64,000 nt of DNA, taken from assembly GCA_938014885.1 (NCBI GenBank), contig CALLQI010000018.1, forward strand, positions 434,001 to 498,000, given 5' to 3'. The translations under genes were made by a program, and so were the position numbers. The notes under the pieces are model-generated. The model did no database searches. It saw only the letters and a program-made list of their open reading frames with translations, and had not been told where the DNA came from. The first letter of the stretch is position 1. The number at the start of each line of letters is the position of its first letter. Source of the stretch: an uncultured bacterium. GTDB lineage: Bacteria > Planctomycetota > UBA8742 > UBA2392. Positions 25,299 to 35,042 of the stretch are shown here, piece after piece.

Positions 25299-26054
25299 TT
25301 AGTCCCAGCGCACGCTGCGCATGCTCAGGCTGCTTAGGTCGAAGCCTTCTGCCGGGTAGGTGGGTTTGCTTTGGCTTGCTGCGGCTGCGTATAGCAGTGG
25401 TAGGTAATGGTCTGGGGTTGGGTGGTTCTGGTGGCCGCTTGGGGTTTGTACCAGCTCGGCGAGGCGCTCGTGGTCTCTGGCTTCCAGTGCGGTTGCTACT
25501 TCCTGGTCGAAGTCAGACGCCCAATTTGGCGTGGCCGTTTCGCCGGTTTGCATCGCCCTGAACGCGTCGCGCAGGTTGTGGGTTATGTTGCCGCTGCCCA
25601 ATACCAGCACTTCTTCGGCCGCCAAGGGCGCTAACTTTTGGCCGACCTCGAGATGCTGTTTGGCGCTCAGCCGGCTGTCGATGCTGAGTTGCACTATGGG
25701 CACGTCGGCCTTGGGGTACATGTGCCGCAGCACCGACCACGCGCCGTGATCGAGGCCCCAGTCGCGCACGGGTTCAGCGCCTGTCAACTCGGCCACACGG
25801 TTTGCGAGCTGGGGGTTGCCGGGGGCGGGGTATTGGACTTCGTACAGCTCAGGCGGAAAGCCGCCGAAGTCGTGGATCGTGGGCGGCTGCTCCAGCGCGC
25901 AAACCAGGCTGCCGGGCACGTACCAGTGCGCCGAGACGCAAACAATCGCGCGCGGCCGCGGCAACGCCTGCCCCAGTGCAGCCCAGGCGCGAGGCCAAGG
26001 CCCGTCCTGGATCGCATGCATCGGTGAACCGTGGCCAACGAAGATGACAGTCAT
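25299..26054 (-). CDS. ygiD: 4,5-DOPA-extradiol-dioxygenase-like protein (LigB superfamily)
   Basis: This 251-residue protein matches E. coli YgiD closely over its length: GHGSPMHAI, AIVCVSAHWYVPG, PPTIHDFGGFPPELY, VPIVQLSIDS and PTPDHYLPLLY. The metal ligands of class III extradiol dioxygenases (His8 region, SAHW and the late HYLPL His) are kept. YgiD opens the ring of L-DOPA in vitro; the physiological substrate is unknown. It lies between dnaN and the VIT/VWA gene on the same strand. Confidence 0.95.
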   Translation of the reverse strand: MTVIFVGHGSPMHAIQDGPWPRAWAALGQALPRPRAIVCVSAHWYVPGSLVCALEQPPTIHDFGGFPPELYEVQYPAPGNPQLANRVAELTGAEPVRDWGLDHGAWSVLRHMYPKADVPIVQLSIDSRLSAKQHLEVGQKLAPLAAEEVLVLGSGNITHNLRDAFRAMQTGETATPNWASDFDQEVATALEARDHERLAELVQTPSGHQNHPTPDHYLPLLYAAAASQSKPTYPAEGFDLSSLSMRSVRWD

Positions 26055-26097
26055 AGGGACAGTCTAGCTTGGCCTTGTGGCGGCCGGATTGCCTCTA

Positions 26098-26126
26098 CGA
26101 CAAACCCCAGCCCTCGGGCTGGGGTT
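26098..26126 (-). terminator. Intrinsic terminator after dnaN
   Basis: The minus-strand transcript forms an 11-bp stem AACCCCAGCCC with its complement around a GA loop, followed by TTTGTC. It lies 25-50 bases after the dnaN stop. Confidence 0.7.
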
Positions 26127-26150
26127 GGGGCGGGCTGGAAGCCCGTGGTC

Positions 26151-27248
26151 CTAGATGTCGATGGGCATTACGAGGTAGTAGAACTTTTCCTTTTCGCCGG
26201 CGTGCATGATGCTGCCGGTGTCTTTGTCCTTGAACTCGAACGTGACCTTGTCGGTGTCGAAACCGTCGAGGCCCTGCAGGATGTACTGCGGGTCGAAGCC
26301 GAGCGTGGTGTCTTCGCCGTCGTACTCGATCTCTAGCTTCACTTCGGCCTGGCCTTGCGCCGGGCTGCGTGAGCGGATGGTCAGGTCGCCCTTGCTGATC
26401 TCAAGGCGTACGGCCTGGCTTTCGACGCTGGTCAGGTGCCGCGCCTTGTTCAGCGCCAGCCGGAAGTCTTCGAGGTTCACGGTAAAAGACTTATCCAGGC
26501 CGCTCGGGATCACGCTGCGGTAGTCCGGGAACTGGCCTTCCACCAGCAAGGCACCCACTTCGGTGCCGTCCACGAGTGCCAGCACGCGGTTCTCGGACAG
26601 CCGCAGCTTCAGTTCGCTGTCGGCGGTGCCGATCACGCGCGTGATCAGGTTGTAGCCCTTCTGCGGCATGATGATCTGGAACGCGACCTCCTTGCCCTTC
26701 GAGGCCGTCTTGCAGTAACCCAGCCGGCGGCCGTCGGTGCCGCAGAACTCGAGCGCGTTCTTGCGCGGCTCAAGCAGCACGCCGTTCAGCGCGTAGCGGC
26801 CCTTTTCCTGCGCGATGCTGCGGCCGACTTTGCGGATTGCGTTCACGAAGTCCTGGCCGCGCATGGTGATTTCGTTGTCGGCGCCGACTTCGGGCAGTTT
26901 GGGGAATTCTTCGGGGTCGGCGCTGGTAAGTTCAAAGCGGTCGCGGCCGGCCTTGAGTTCGACCTTGCTGCCGTCGGCCTTGAGCTCGACCGTTTCGGCA
27001 CGGATGTCTTTCAGCAGGCCGGCGGCCAGGCTGGCGTTCACGAGGCACTTGCCGGCCTTCTTGGTTTCGACTTCGGCCAGTGTGCGCTTCAAGCTCAGGT
27101 CAAGGTCCGTGGCGCGGACTTCGAGGCCCTTTTTGTCGGCGATCAGCAGGACGTTTTGGGTGATCGGGTTGGTGGAACGCTGGTTCACGATGCTGCTGAC
27201 GGCGCTGAATGCATCGGCCAGGTGTTCGCGTGCGCAAAGTACGTGCAT
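26151..27248 (-). CDS. dnaN: DNA polymerase III beta subunit (sliding clamp)
   Basis: DnaN forms the ring that tethers DNA polymerase. At 365 residues it is full length, with three clamp folds. Recognisable segments are the start MHVLCAREHLADAFSAVSSI, the middle DFVNAIRKVGRSIAQEKGRY with LNGVLLE, and the end KEKFYYLVMPIDI (the YLVMP.R/I C-terminal signature). I chose the ATG at 27248. dnaA does not flank it here, which differs from the common dnaA-dnaN order. Confidence 0.96.
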   Translation of the reverse strand: MHVLCAREHLADAFSAVSSIVNQRSTNPITQNVLLIADKKGLEVRATDLDLSLKRTLAEVETKKAGKCLVNASLAAGLLKDIRAETVELKADGSKVELKAGRDRFELTSADPEEFPKLPEVGADNEITMRGQDFVNAIRKVGRSIAQEKGRYALNGVLLEPRKNALEFCGTDGRRLGYCKTASKGKEVAFQIIMPQKGYNLITRVIGTADSELKLRLSENRVLALVDGTEVGALLVEGQFPDYRSVIPSGLDKSFTVNLEDFRLALNKARHLTSVESQAVRLEISKGDLTIRSRSPAQGQAEVKLEIEYDGEDTTLGFDPQYILQGLDGFDTDKVTFEFKDKDTGSIMHAGEKEKFYYLVMPIDI

Positions 27249-27683
27249 GTTCGTCTCCGTTGCTCGTTCTTGTAACCGGTGGCGGCGCGGATGCAACGCG
27301 ATAAGCGCCGGTGTTTACGGATGTCAGTTTTGCCAAAACCTCGTTGGCATGCTGTTAAACAACTACAGAGGTTTAAACACTCGTGCTTAATAGCAGGGCC
27401 CGTCAGGAAGTCAGCAATTCATGGGACAACCGGCCGCACACCCGCATTTCTAAAGGCTAACAGCGTGGACGACAGGCGGGAAAGCCTACGGACAACAGCA
27501 AAACGGCCCACAACGCAAGCAGCGGGCAGCAAAAACGCCGCGTTGGCAAGCGGCGGAAACGCGCACGCTTCCCAACGCGACGCGAGCAGACTTTCCCTAG
27601 CGCGCTGACACGCTGACAGCTTGTGGGCATGTGCGGCCGTTTTCAGGGACAGGCCGGGGAGAACCTGTGGGCCGCAACGAAGT
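27249..27683. other. 435-base noncoding region upstream of dnaN
   Basis: No gene is seen. The dnaN-proximal part is less GC-rich than its surroundings and holds the inverted repeat TGCCAA-N7-TTGGCA (27331-27349) and GTTTAAAC at about 27370. I looked for TTATCCACA-type DnaA boxes and found none, so an origin is not supported by the sequence alone. It probably holds the dnaN promoter on the minus strand. Confidence 0.5.
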
Positions 27684-29000
27684 TCAGGCGCGGCCGGTGC
27701 GGTGGGTAACCAGATCAAGCTCATTGATGGTGTCGGGGCTGTACACGACGTCATCCAGCAGCAGGCTGAATCCGCTCAGCAGGCTGGACGGCAGGCGATA
27801 GCGATTGCCCGGGCGCATCCAGGTGGCGAAGCGCGGTTCGCTTTCCAGCTCACCCACGATCTCGCCGCCTTCGATTGCTGACACCCGGAACCACATGTGT
27901 TCGCGGCCCAGATCTTCGGCCTTCTCGGGCGTCTTCAACAACTCGCTGCAATCGTTTCCGTCATCGGTGTACGGAACGCCGACTTTGACACTCAGCGCAC
28001 GCTGCTTGAACTGGGTGCTATGCCATGCGGCCGCGGCCAGCCCGAAGCGCGTTCGGGCCACGCCGGCGCGGCGCTGGTTTTCGTAGGGGCTGAGCCAGAA
28101 GATCGGGTCGCCGTGCACAGCCTGCAGCAGGGCCGAGGGCTGAATCTCTGCGCTGCCGGGGTCGGTGACGGCCATGCGCCAGCCGCCGTGGTCGCCGCTG
28201 GCCCGGTCAGCCGCGCCGCCGAGCTCATCGGGGCCGAGCTTAGGCAGCATGGTGTCCAGGGATACCAGCGCCGCAGTGATGCCCGCGCCGAAGGTGAACT
28301 CGCCGCCTTCCGACGGCACGTACTCCGAAAACAGGAAGCTCACGAGCCATTGCATCGTCGTGTAGGCGTCCTGCAGCATGTCTTGTGGGACGCGCAGCAT
28401 TTCCAGGTCGGGCAGGTCAAAGCGGCGCAGGCCGTGGGTGTGCAGCCAGCAGTCGCCTTCGCCGCCGACTACGTGCAGCTGGAACATCTCTTCGGGCGCG
28501 GCGCCGACGTCGCCCTGTGCCAGCTCATGCAGCGTTGTCGCGCTTCGCAGGGCCATGCAGTCCATGTCAACGCAGGCGGCCGCACGATCGCGCGCGAGAA
28601 TGGCCGCAACCTTGAGGTGCTGCTGGTACTCTTCATTAGGCGGGCGCTCTTGCGAATACAGGGTCTCGAGCATGATCAGCCAGCGCGACTGTGTGGCCAG
28701 GCGGTGCTCTTCTTCGTCGCGCCAGCGGGCGGGCGTCCACTCCCAGGGCTTGAATTCAGGTTCGCGGCGCACGCAGAAGATCAGCACCGGCATCGGCATG
28801 TTGCGGAGGCGGAAGGTGCGCGACCACAGCACGTCCTCGCCTTCGGCAACGGGTCCGTCCTGGTCTTCTTCCTGCAACAGGCCCGATTGCTCAAGCGCGG
28901 ACTCGACGTCAAAGGCCTGCGGCGCGTCGCGGCCGGCACACACCAGGCAAAGTGTGGAGGTGTGGACATCGGCAGCATCAGGACGCGGGTTGTCGGGCAT
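27684..29000 (-). CDS. Cytoplasmic protein with DUF2314-like C-terminus
   Basis: This 438-residue protein has no signal peptide or membrane segment. It is rich in Trp and acidic residues. The last 80 residues (EHMWFRVSAIEGGEIVGELE, then RYRLPSSLLSGFSLLLDDVV) resemble DUF2314 domains, and the N-terminal part may be the DUF4026 type that often precedes it (from memory, moderate confidence). Function unknown. I chose the ATG at 29000; a TTG two codons upstream is possible. Confidence 0.72.
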   Translation of the reverse strand: MPDNPRPDAADVHTSTLCLVCAGRDAPQAFDVESALEQSGLLQEEDQDGPVAEGEDVLWSRTFRLRNMPMPVLIFCVRREPEFKPWEWTPARWRDEEEHRLATQSRWLIMLETLYSQERPPNEEYQQHLKVAAILARDRAAACVDMDCMALRSATTLHELAQGDVGAAPEEMFQLHVVGGEGDCWLHTHGLRRFDLPDLEMLRVPQDMLQDAYTTMQWLVSFLFSEYVPSEGGEFTFGAGITAALVSLDTMLPKLGPDELGGAADRASGDHGGWRMAVTDPGSAEIQPSALLQAVHGDPIFWLSPYENQRRAGVARTRFGLAAAAWHSTQFKQRALSVKVGVPYTDDGNDCSELLKTPEKAEDLGREHMWFRVSAIEGGEIVGELESEPRFATWMRPGNRYRLPSSLLSGFSLLLDDVVYSPDTINELDLVTHRTGRA

Positions 29001-29093
29001 GAGCAACGGTCTCGAGCATCGTGTCCGGTGTTTCGAGCAGCGAACGGGCAGATGTGCACCCCTGGCTCCAAGCCCCGAAACCCGGACCCCTGA

Positions 29094-30269
29094 CTACGCC
29101 CCCTGTTTCGCGTTGGCCAGGGCCATCGACAGCGCGTCAGCGAACTGCTGGATGTGCTCGGCCTTCACGGTCAGCGGGGGCAGCAGGCGCAGCTGGTTCG
29201 GGCGGTCGCTGGTGCCGACGATGATCTTTTGCTCAATCAGCGCGGCCGCGATGGGCTTGGCCGGGCACTCGAGTTCGATGCCCAGCAGCAGGCCCTTGCC
29301 GGTTACTGCCAGCACTTCGGGGATGCCGCCAAGCGCGTCGCGCACGACCACTTCCATGGCGGCGGCGTTATCGACCAGCTTCTGCTCGCGGATGATCTCG
29401 ATGTTGGCCTTCACGGCCGCCATGGCCAGCGGCCCGCCGCCGAACGTGCAGCCGTGTTCGCCGGGAGCGGGTGCTTGAGAAATCGCGTCGCTCAGGATCA
29501 CCATGCCAATCGGGAAGCCGCCGGCGGCGGCCTTGGCCGTGGTCGTGATGTCGGGTTCGACGTCCCAGTGCAGGCCGGCAAACATCGCGCCGCTGCGGCC
29601 GAAGCCGGTTTGCACTTCGTCAAAGATCAGCGCGCAGCCGTTGCCGCTGCACAGCTCGCGCAGGGACTCATAGTACTTGCGGCTGGCGACGCGCACGCCG
29701 CCTACGCTGGTGATCGGCTCCAGGATGATCGCCGCGACCTCGGGCGACATCATCGCTTCCAGCATGTCGAAGTCGCCAAACGGCACGAAGTCGGTCAGGT
29801 TGCCCAGGTTATCGGGGAAGTCGTCGCGCAGCTTCTGGCGGCCGGTCACGCTCAGGCTCGCAATCGTGCGGCCGTGAAAGCCAGTTTCCATCGCGATAAC
29901 GCGCGAGCGGCCCGTGGCGCGGCGCGCGATCTTGAGTGCGGTTTCGTTGGCCTCAGTGCCGCTGTTGCAGAAGAAGACGCTCTTGCTGGCAGGGTAGGCA
30001 TTTTCGCACACCAGCTTGGCGGCCTGGGCGCGCGTGTCGTTGTAAACGGCGTTGCTGTAGAAGATCAGTTTTTTGGCCTGTTCGCCTATGGCCTTGGCCA
30101 GTTTGGGGTGGCTGTGGCCGATGCCGCACACCGCGTGGCCGGCGTAGAGGTCAAGGTACTTGGTGCCGTCTTCGTCCCAGACATACACGTCTTCGCCGCG
30201 CACCACCGTGATCGGCAGCTTGGTGTAGGTCGGTACCAGGTAGGCGTCTTCGGTTTCGCGTGTGTTCAT
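29094..30269 (-). CDS. argD: Acetylornithine aminotransferase-like class III aminotransferase
   Basis: This 391-residue PLP enzyme transfers an amino group, most likely in the arginine pathway (N-acetylornithine and 2-oxoglutarate). The hallmarks are FFCNSGTEANETALKIAR (PLP phosphate site), FHGRTIASLSVTG, ALIFDEVQTGFGRSG and the Schiff-base Lys in TTTAKAAAGGFPIG. Length and N-terminus (YLVPTYTKLPITVVRGEDVY) fit ArgD. No other arg genes lie nearby, so a related ornithine or GABA aminotransferase cannot be excluded. Confidence 0.9.
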   Translation of the reverse strand: MNTRETEDAYLVPTYTKLPITVVRGEDVYVWDEDGTKYLDLYAGHAVCGIGHSHPKLAKAIGEQAKKLIFYSNAVYNDTRAQAAKLVCENAYPASKSVFFCNSGTEANETALKIARRATGRSRVIAMETGFHGRTIASLSVTGRQKLRDDFPDNLGNLTDFVPFGDFDMLEAMMSPEVAAIILEPITSVGGVRVASRKYYESLRELCSGNGCALIFDEVQTGFGRSGAMFAGLHWDVEPDITTTAKAAAGGFPIGMVILSDAISQAPAPGEHGCTFGGGPLAMAAVKANIEIIREQKLVDNAAAMEVVVRDALGGIPEVLAVTGKGLLLGIELECPAKPIAAALIEQKIIVGTSDRPNQLRLLPPLTVKAEHIQQFADALSMALANAKQGA

Positions 30270-30274
30270 GGGTG

Positions 30275-30455
30275 GGGCTCGGTGTGCTGTGCTCAGTGCC
30301 CGGTGTTCAGTGCCCGGTGTTCAGTGCTCAGTGCTCAGGGGACTGCGTGCTTCGTGTCTCGTGCTTGGGGCTGGGGGTTAGGGGAGACTTGATTCCGCTC
30401 TCGTCTCCCCAACCCCTAGCCCCTGACCTCTAGCCTCTAATCTCCAACCTCTATC
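30275..30455. repeat. Heptamer inverted repeat (GTGCTCA / GGGTTAG family)
   Basis: Left arm: runs of GTGCTCA GTGCCCG and GTGTTCA GTGCCCG, then GTGCTTC GTGTCTC and GGGGTTAGGGGAGAC. Right arm: GTCTCCCCAACCCCT, then CCCTGAC CTCTAGC, CTCTAAT CTCCAAC. The repeat period is 7 throughout. The G-rich left and C-rich right arms pair imperfectly around a short centre at about 30385-30400. It fills the gap between nnrD and argD. Confidence 0.85.
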
Positions 30456-31356
30456 CCTGCGCTTCTGCATGCTGCTTGAACGCTGCCGGCAGGTCTTCAA
30501 TCACGTCTGTGGCCAGCATGCCGAAGGGGCCCATCTTGGCGCAAGAGATATCGCCTGCAAGTCCGTGCAGGTACACGCCTAGTACCGCGGCGTCAAACGG
30601 GTCGAAATTCTGGCAGCGCAACGCTCCGATCACGCCGGCCAGAACGTCGCCCATGCCGGCAGTTGCCATGCCGGGGTTGCCTGTGCCGTTTACGTACAAA
30701 CGCTCGCCATCGGTTACCACGGTGCCCGGCCCCTTAAGAACCAGCAGCACTTTGAACTTGCGGGCGAACTCAAAGGCGGTCGCCGCGCGGGTTTTGGTGT
30801 CTTCACGCAGGCTTGGGGCGGCCTCGGGATTGCCCAGCAGGCGGGCCATTTCGCCGGGGTGAGGGGTAAGGATCGGCAGGCCTTGCTCGCGATGCAGATC
30901 GTGCAGGCCTTCGCAGTCGTCCAGCGCAATCGCGTTCAGCGCGTCGGCGTCGAGCACCATGCGCTGCGAAACCTCCGGCAGCAGCGTGCGCAGGGCCTGT
31001 ACGGTCTGCGGGTTGGTGGACAGCCCGGGGCCGATCACCACGCCGTGAAAACCCTCCAGCGCCTTCAGGATCTTGGCCGGCGACATGGCGCTGAGTGTGC
31101 CGTCCTCAGTCTCAGGCAGCGCGGTGGTCATCACGTTGGGGTCGCGGCCGGCCACCACGGCGGCCAAGCGCCACGGCATGCCGACGCGTACCAGCCCGGC
31201 CCCGGCGCGCATGGCCGCGCGCGAGCACAGGGCGGCGGCGCCGACCATGCCGACGCTGCCGGCGATGCAGAACAGTTTGCCGGCCTCGCCTTTGTGCATG
31301 GCACGGGGGCGGACGGGCAGGCGCGGGACGTCAGTCACGATGACAGGCTCAGGCAT
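30451..31356 (-). CDS. nnrD: ADP-dependent NAD(P)H-hydrate dehydratase (YjeF C-domain)
   Basis: This 301-residue protein repairs hydrated NAD(P)H. Ribokinase-like motifs of the family are present: KGEAGKLFCIAGSVGMVGAA, VVIGPGLSTN, VLDADALNAIA, ILTPHPGEMARL, LKGPGTVV and the terminal NGTGNPGMATAGMGDVL. The epimerase (YjeF N) domain is not fused. I chose the ATG at 31356 (MPEPVIVTDV); the frame upstream runs into heptamer repeats. Confidence 0.93.
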   Translation of the reverse strand: MPEPVIVTDVPRLPVRPRAMHKGEAGKLFCIAGSVGMVGAAALCSRAAMRAGAGLVRVGMPWRLAAVVAGRDPNVMTTALPETEDGTLSAMSPAKILKALEGFHGVVIGPGLSTNPQTVQALRTLLPEVSQRMVLDADALNAIALDDCEGLHDLHREQGLPILTPHPGEMARLLGNPEAAPSLREDTKTRAATAFEFARKFKVLLVLKGPGTVVTDGERLYVNGTGNPGMATAGMGDVLAGVIGALRCQNFDPFDAAVLGVYLHGLAGDISCAKMGPFGMLATDVIEDLPAAFKQHAEAQG

Positions 31357-31390
31357 GGTGCAGAGTGTCGCGAAAGCAGGCCGGCCGCGC

Positions 31391-31505
31391 AACAGTGTCC
31401 GGAGCTTCGTGTTTGGTGCTTGGTGTTTGGAGCGTCGTGCTTCGTGCTTCGCGCTTGGGGCCAAGTGCATCGAGCAGGGAGCTTGGTTCTTCGTTCGGTG
31501 TTAAT
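31391..31505. repeat. Heptamer tandem repeat (GTGCTTG/GAGCTTC family)
   Basis: Period-7 units GAGCTTC GTGTTTG, GTGCTTG GTGTTTG, GTGCTTC GTGCTTC and GCGCTTG GGGCCAA fill the gap between tilS and nnrD. The sequence is degenerate. A right arm is not obvious. Confidence 0.75.
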
Positions 31506-31537
31506 GGCGCCATACTCCCAGCCCCGAGCACCGAATC

Positions 31538-33043
<1,506 letters not shown>

Positions 33044-33105
33044 GCGGTGGCAGCGTCCAGGGTCTTGTAACGGGCAGCGGCGGGCCGTCTTCCGGCCCGG
33101 AAACT

Positions 33106-33513
33106 CTAGCCTCGCCCGGCGCAAAGGCTATGGACAACCTTGATGCAACTGTCCACGAAAACTTCGATGCCGGCCTCGCGCAGGGCAGCTTCGACGCCCC
33201 AGCCCCCGGCATTGAGCTGGAACCAGACGGCCTTGGGCGCGGCCGGCATGGCCAGCACTTCGGCCGCGACTTGCGCATCGTGCTCGGCGGCGCGGAACAC
33301 ATCCACGATGTCCACGGGGCCGGGCACATCGGCAAGGCGCGGAAAGCAGGGCAGCCCCAGAATGCTGTCGTGGCCGGGATTGACCGGGATGATCTCAAAG
33401 CCAGCCCGCTGCATGTACAGCGCGATCTGGTGGCTGGTACGCGAAGGGTTAGGCGACATGCCCAGCACGGCCACGCGCTTCGAGGAATTGAGGATGCGGC
33501 AAGCAGTGTCCAT
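33106..33513 (-). CDS. CoA-binding domain protein (YccU-like)
   Basis: This 135-residue Rossmann-fold protein has VAVLGMSPNPSRTSHQIALY, IIPVNPGHDSILG, VDIVDVFRAAEH and VWFQLNAGGWGVEAALREAG. These match the succinyl-CoA-synthetase-alpha-like CoA-binding family (YccU/HcgB type). The biochemical role is unclear. It lies about 60 bases upstream of tilS on the same strand. Confidence 0.9.
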   Translation of the reverse strand: MDTACRILNSSKRVAVLGMSPNPSRTSHQIALYMQRAGFEIIPVNPGHDSILGLPCFPRLADVPGPVDIVDVFRAAEHDAQVAAEVLAMPAAPKAVWFQLNAGGWGVEAALREAGIEVFVDSCIKVVHSLCAGRG

Positions 33514-33616
33514 GGGAGTTGGGGGCTAGGGGCCTAGGGCTTGTGGCTTGTGGCTTGGGCATCGCCTGACCGCATTCCCTAATCCATAATCCCCAACCCC
33601 CAATCCCTAATCCCCA
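33514..33616. repeat. Heptamer inverted repeat (GGGGCTA / CCCTAAT family)
   Basis: The left arm has GGGAGTT GGGGGCT and GTGGCTT GTGGCTT. The right arm has TCCCTAA TCCATAA, TCCCCAA CCCCCAA and TCCCTAA. Period 7, with complementary arms, between the flavin reductase and CoA-binding genes. Confidence 0.8.
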
Positions 33617-33617
33617 T

Positions 33618-34094
33618 TCAATACCTCGCGCCGCTTTTGCGTACGTGTACCCAGGGTTCGCCCTCTTTGAGCATGCGGCCGCCGATTACTTCTGCGGCGA
33701 TCACGTTGTGCTCAGTACTGGGTTCCATCACCCGCAGCACGCGGCATTCGAGGAAGCCCAGCGCGTCGGGCAGGTAGGGCGTGTTGTTGTCGGTGCGCTC
33801 GATGGTGCTGCCAACGAAGGGGTCTTCGCCGATCTCAAAGCCGCGCGCGAAGCGGCCCATGATGGCCTTGTCGTCCTTGCCCAGGATGTTCACGGCAAAG
33901 TGCGCGCCCCGGCCCATCTGGCGCATGATCGGGCGGTCCTGCTTGATCGCGACGCTGACCGCCGGCGGGCTGAACCCGGCCTGGCAAACCCAACTGGCCA
34001 GAAAGCCCGCGCGCTGCCCGTTGTTCTCGGCAGTGATGATGTACAGCCCCGTCGGGATGCGCCCCAACGCCTGGATGTCCGGTGCGTCTGCCAT
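33618..34094 (-). CDS. Flavin reductase-like (FMN-binding split barrel) protein
   Basis: This 158-residue protein fits the flavin reductase domain family: LGRIPTGLYIITAENNGQRA, FLASWVCQAGFSPPAVSVAI, FAVNILGKDDKAIMGRFARG and LECRVLRVMEPSTEHNVIAAEV. It is likely to bind FMN and use NAD(P)H; the partner is unknown. I chose the ATG at 34094. It lies 28 bases downstream of the transketolase half-gene on the same strand, so the two are probably cotranscribed. Confidence 0.9.
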   Translation of the reverse strand: MADAPDIQALGRIPTGLYIITAENNGQRAGFLASWVCQAGFSPPAVSVAIKQDRPIMRQMGRGAHFAVNILGKDDKAIMGRFARGFEIGEDPFVGSTIERTDNNTPYLPDALGFLECRVLRVMEPSTEHNVIAAEVIGGRMLKEGEPWVHVRKSGARY

Positions 34095-34122
34095 GCGGGT
34101 CTCCGTGCCAAGCAACGCGCGA

Positions 34123-34959
34123 CTAAGCCCCCAGGTCGGCCAAGGCCAGCGCAGCCTGCTCTTTGCTGGGCGTCTTGCCGTGCCAGACGTAGCCGTCTTT
34201 CTCCATGAACTTCACGCCCTTGCCCATGATCGTGTTGGCGATGATGCAACTGGGCTTGCCCTTCACGCCGCGCGCTTCATTCAGCGCCTTGAAGATCTGC
34301 GCAAAGTCGTGCCCGTCAATCACGATGGTGTGGAAGCCGAATGCCTTGAACTTGTCCGCCAGCGGCTCAAGGCCCATCACGTCCGTTGTGCGGCCGTCGA
34401 TCTGCGCGTCGTTGCGATCCACAATCACACACAGGTTGTCGGCCTTGTGGTGCGCCGCAGCCATGAAGGCTTCCCAGGGCAGGCCTTCCTGCAACTCGCC
34501 GTCGCCGCACAGCGCGTACACACGGGCGTCGAGGCCGTCCATGCGCTGCGCCAGCGCCATGCCCAAAGCGCCGCACACACCGTGGCCGAGGCTGCCGGTG
34601 CTGAGTTCAACGCCCGGGGTCTTGTTCATCGCAGGGTGGCCTTGCAGGTGGCTGTCGACCTTGCGCAGCGTCTTGAACCATTCCTTGGGGAAGTAGCCGC
34701 GCTCGCCCAAGGCCGCGTACAGGATCGGGCAGATGTGCCCGTTGCTGAGCACGACGCGATCGCGCTGCGGCCACTGCGGGTTGGCGGGGTCATGGCGCAC
34801 AAAGCCGCCCCAGTACAGGGCGGTGAAGATGTCGGCCATGCCAAGGCTGCCGCCCGGGTGGCCGCTGCCGGCCGGCGTCAGCATATTGATGACTTCAATG
34901 CGAAGGCGGCGCGCGATGTCACGAAGATCGGAATCAAGCTTGGCGGTAAGCTCAGGCAT
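34123..34959 (-). CDS. Transketolase N-terminal (TPP-binding) subunit
   Basis: This 278-residue protein is the N-half of transketolase. It has GSGHPGGSLGMADIFTALYW, SNGHICPILYAAL, GSLGHGVCGALGMALA and the TPP motif GDGELQEGLPWEA with the later IVDRNDAQIDG. Split transketolases are common, but the C-terminal partner normally follows directly; here a flavin reductase gene follows and a decayed insertion sequence lies upstream. The enzyme needs a C-half from elsewhere in the genome. I chose the ATG at 34959 (MPELTAKLD). Confidence 0.93.
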   Translation of the reverse strand: MPELTAKLDSDLRDIARRLRIEVINMLTPAGSGHPGGSLGMADIFTALYWGGFVRHDPANPQWPQRDRVVLSNGHICPILYAALGERGYFPKEWFKTLRKVDSHLQGHPAMNKTPGVELSTGSLGHGVCGALGMALAQRMDGLDARVYALCGDGELQEGLPWEAFMAAAHHKADNLCVIVDRNDAQIDGRTTDVMGLEPLADKFKAFGFHTIVIDGHDFAQIFKALNEARGVKGKPSCIIANTIMGKGVKFMEKDGYVWHGKTPSKEQAALALADLGA

Positions 34960-35042
34960 GGAAGTCCCCCAAAGGCCAAACGCTGTATTGCATGCAAAGC
35001 CAGCAAACGCAACGGGGAACGGAGCTCGGTGCTCGGAGCGTG

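Noticed and set aside
27249..27683. Chromosomal origin upstream of dnaN
   Set aside because: No TTATCCACA-like boxes or clear AT-rich unwinding element; only position next to dnaN argues for it.
28385..29478. Plus-strand frames opposite the DUF2314-like and argD genes
   Set aside because: Shadow frames with low-complexity composition and no start signals.
30275..30455. CRISPR array
   Set aside because: The repeat unit is 7 bases and degenerate, with no unique spacers and no cas genes.
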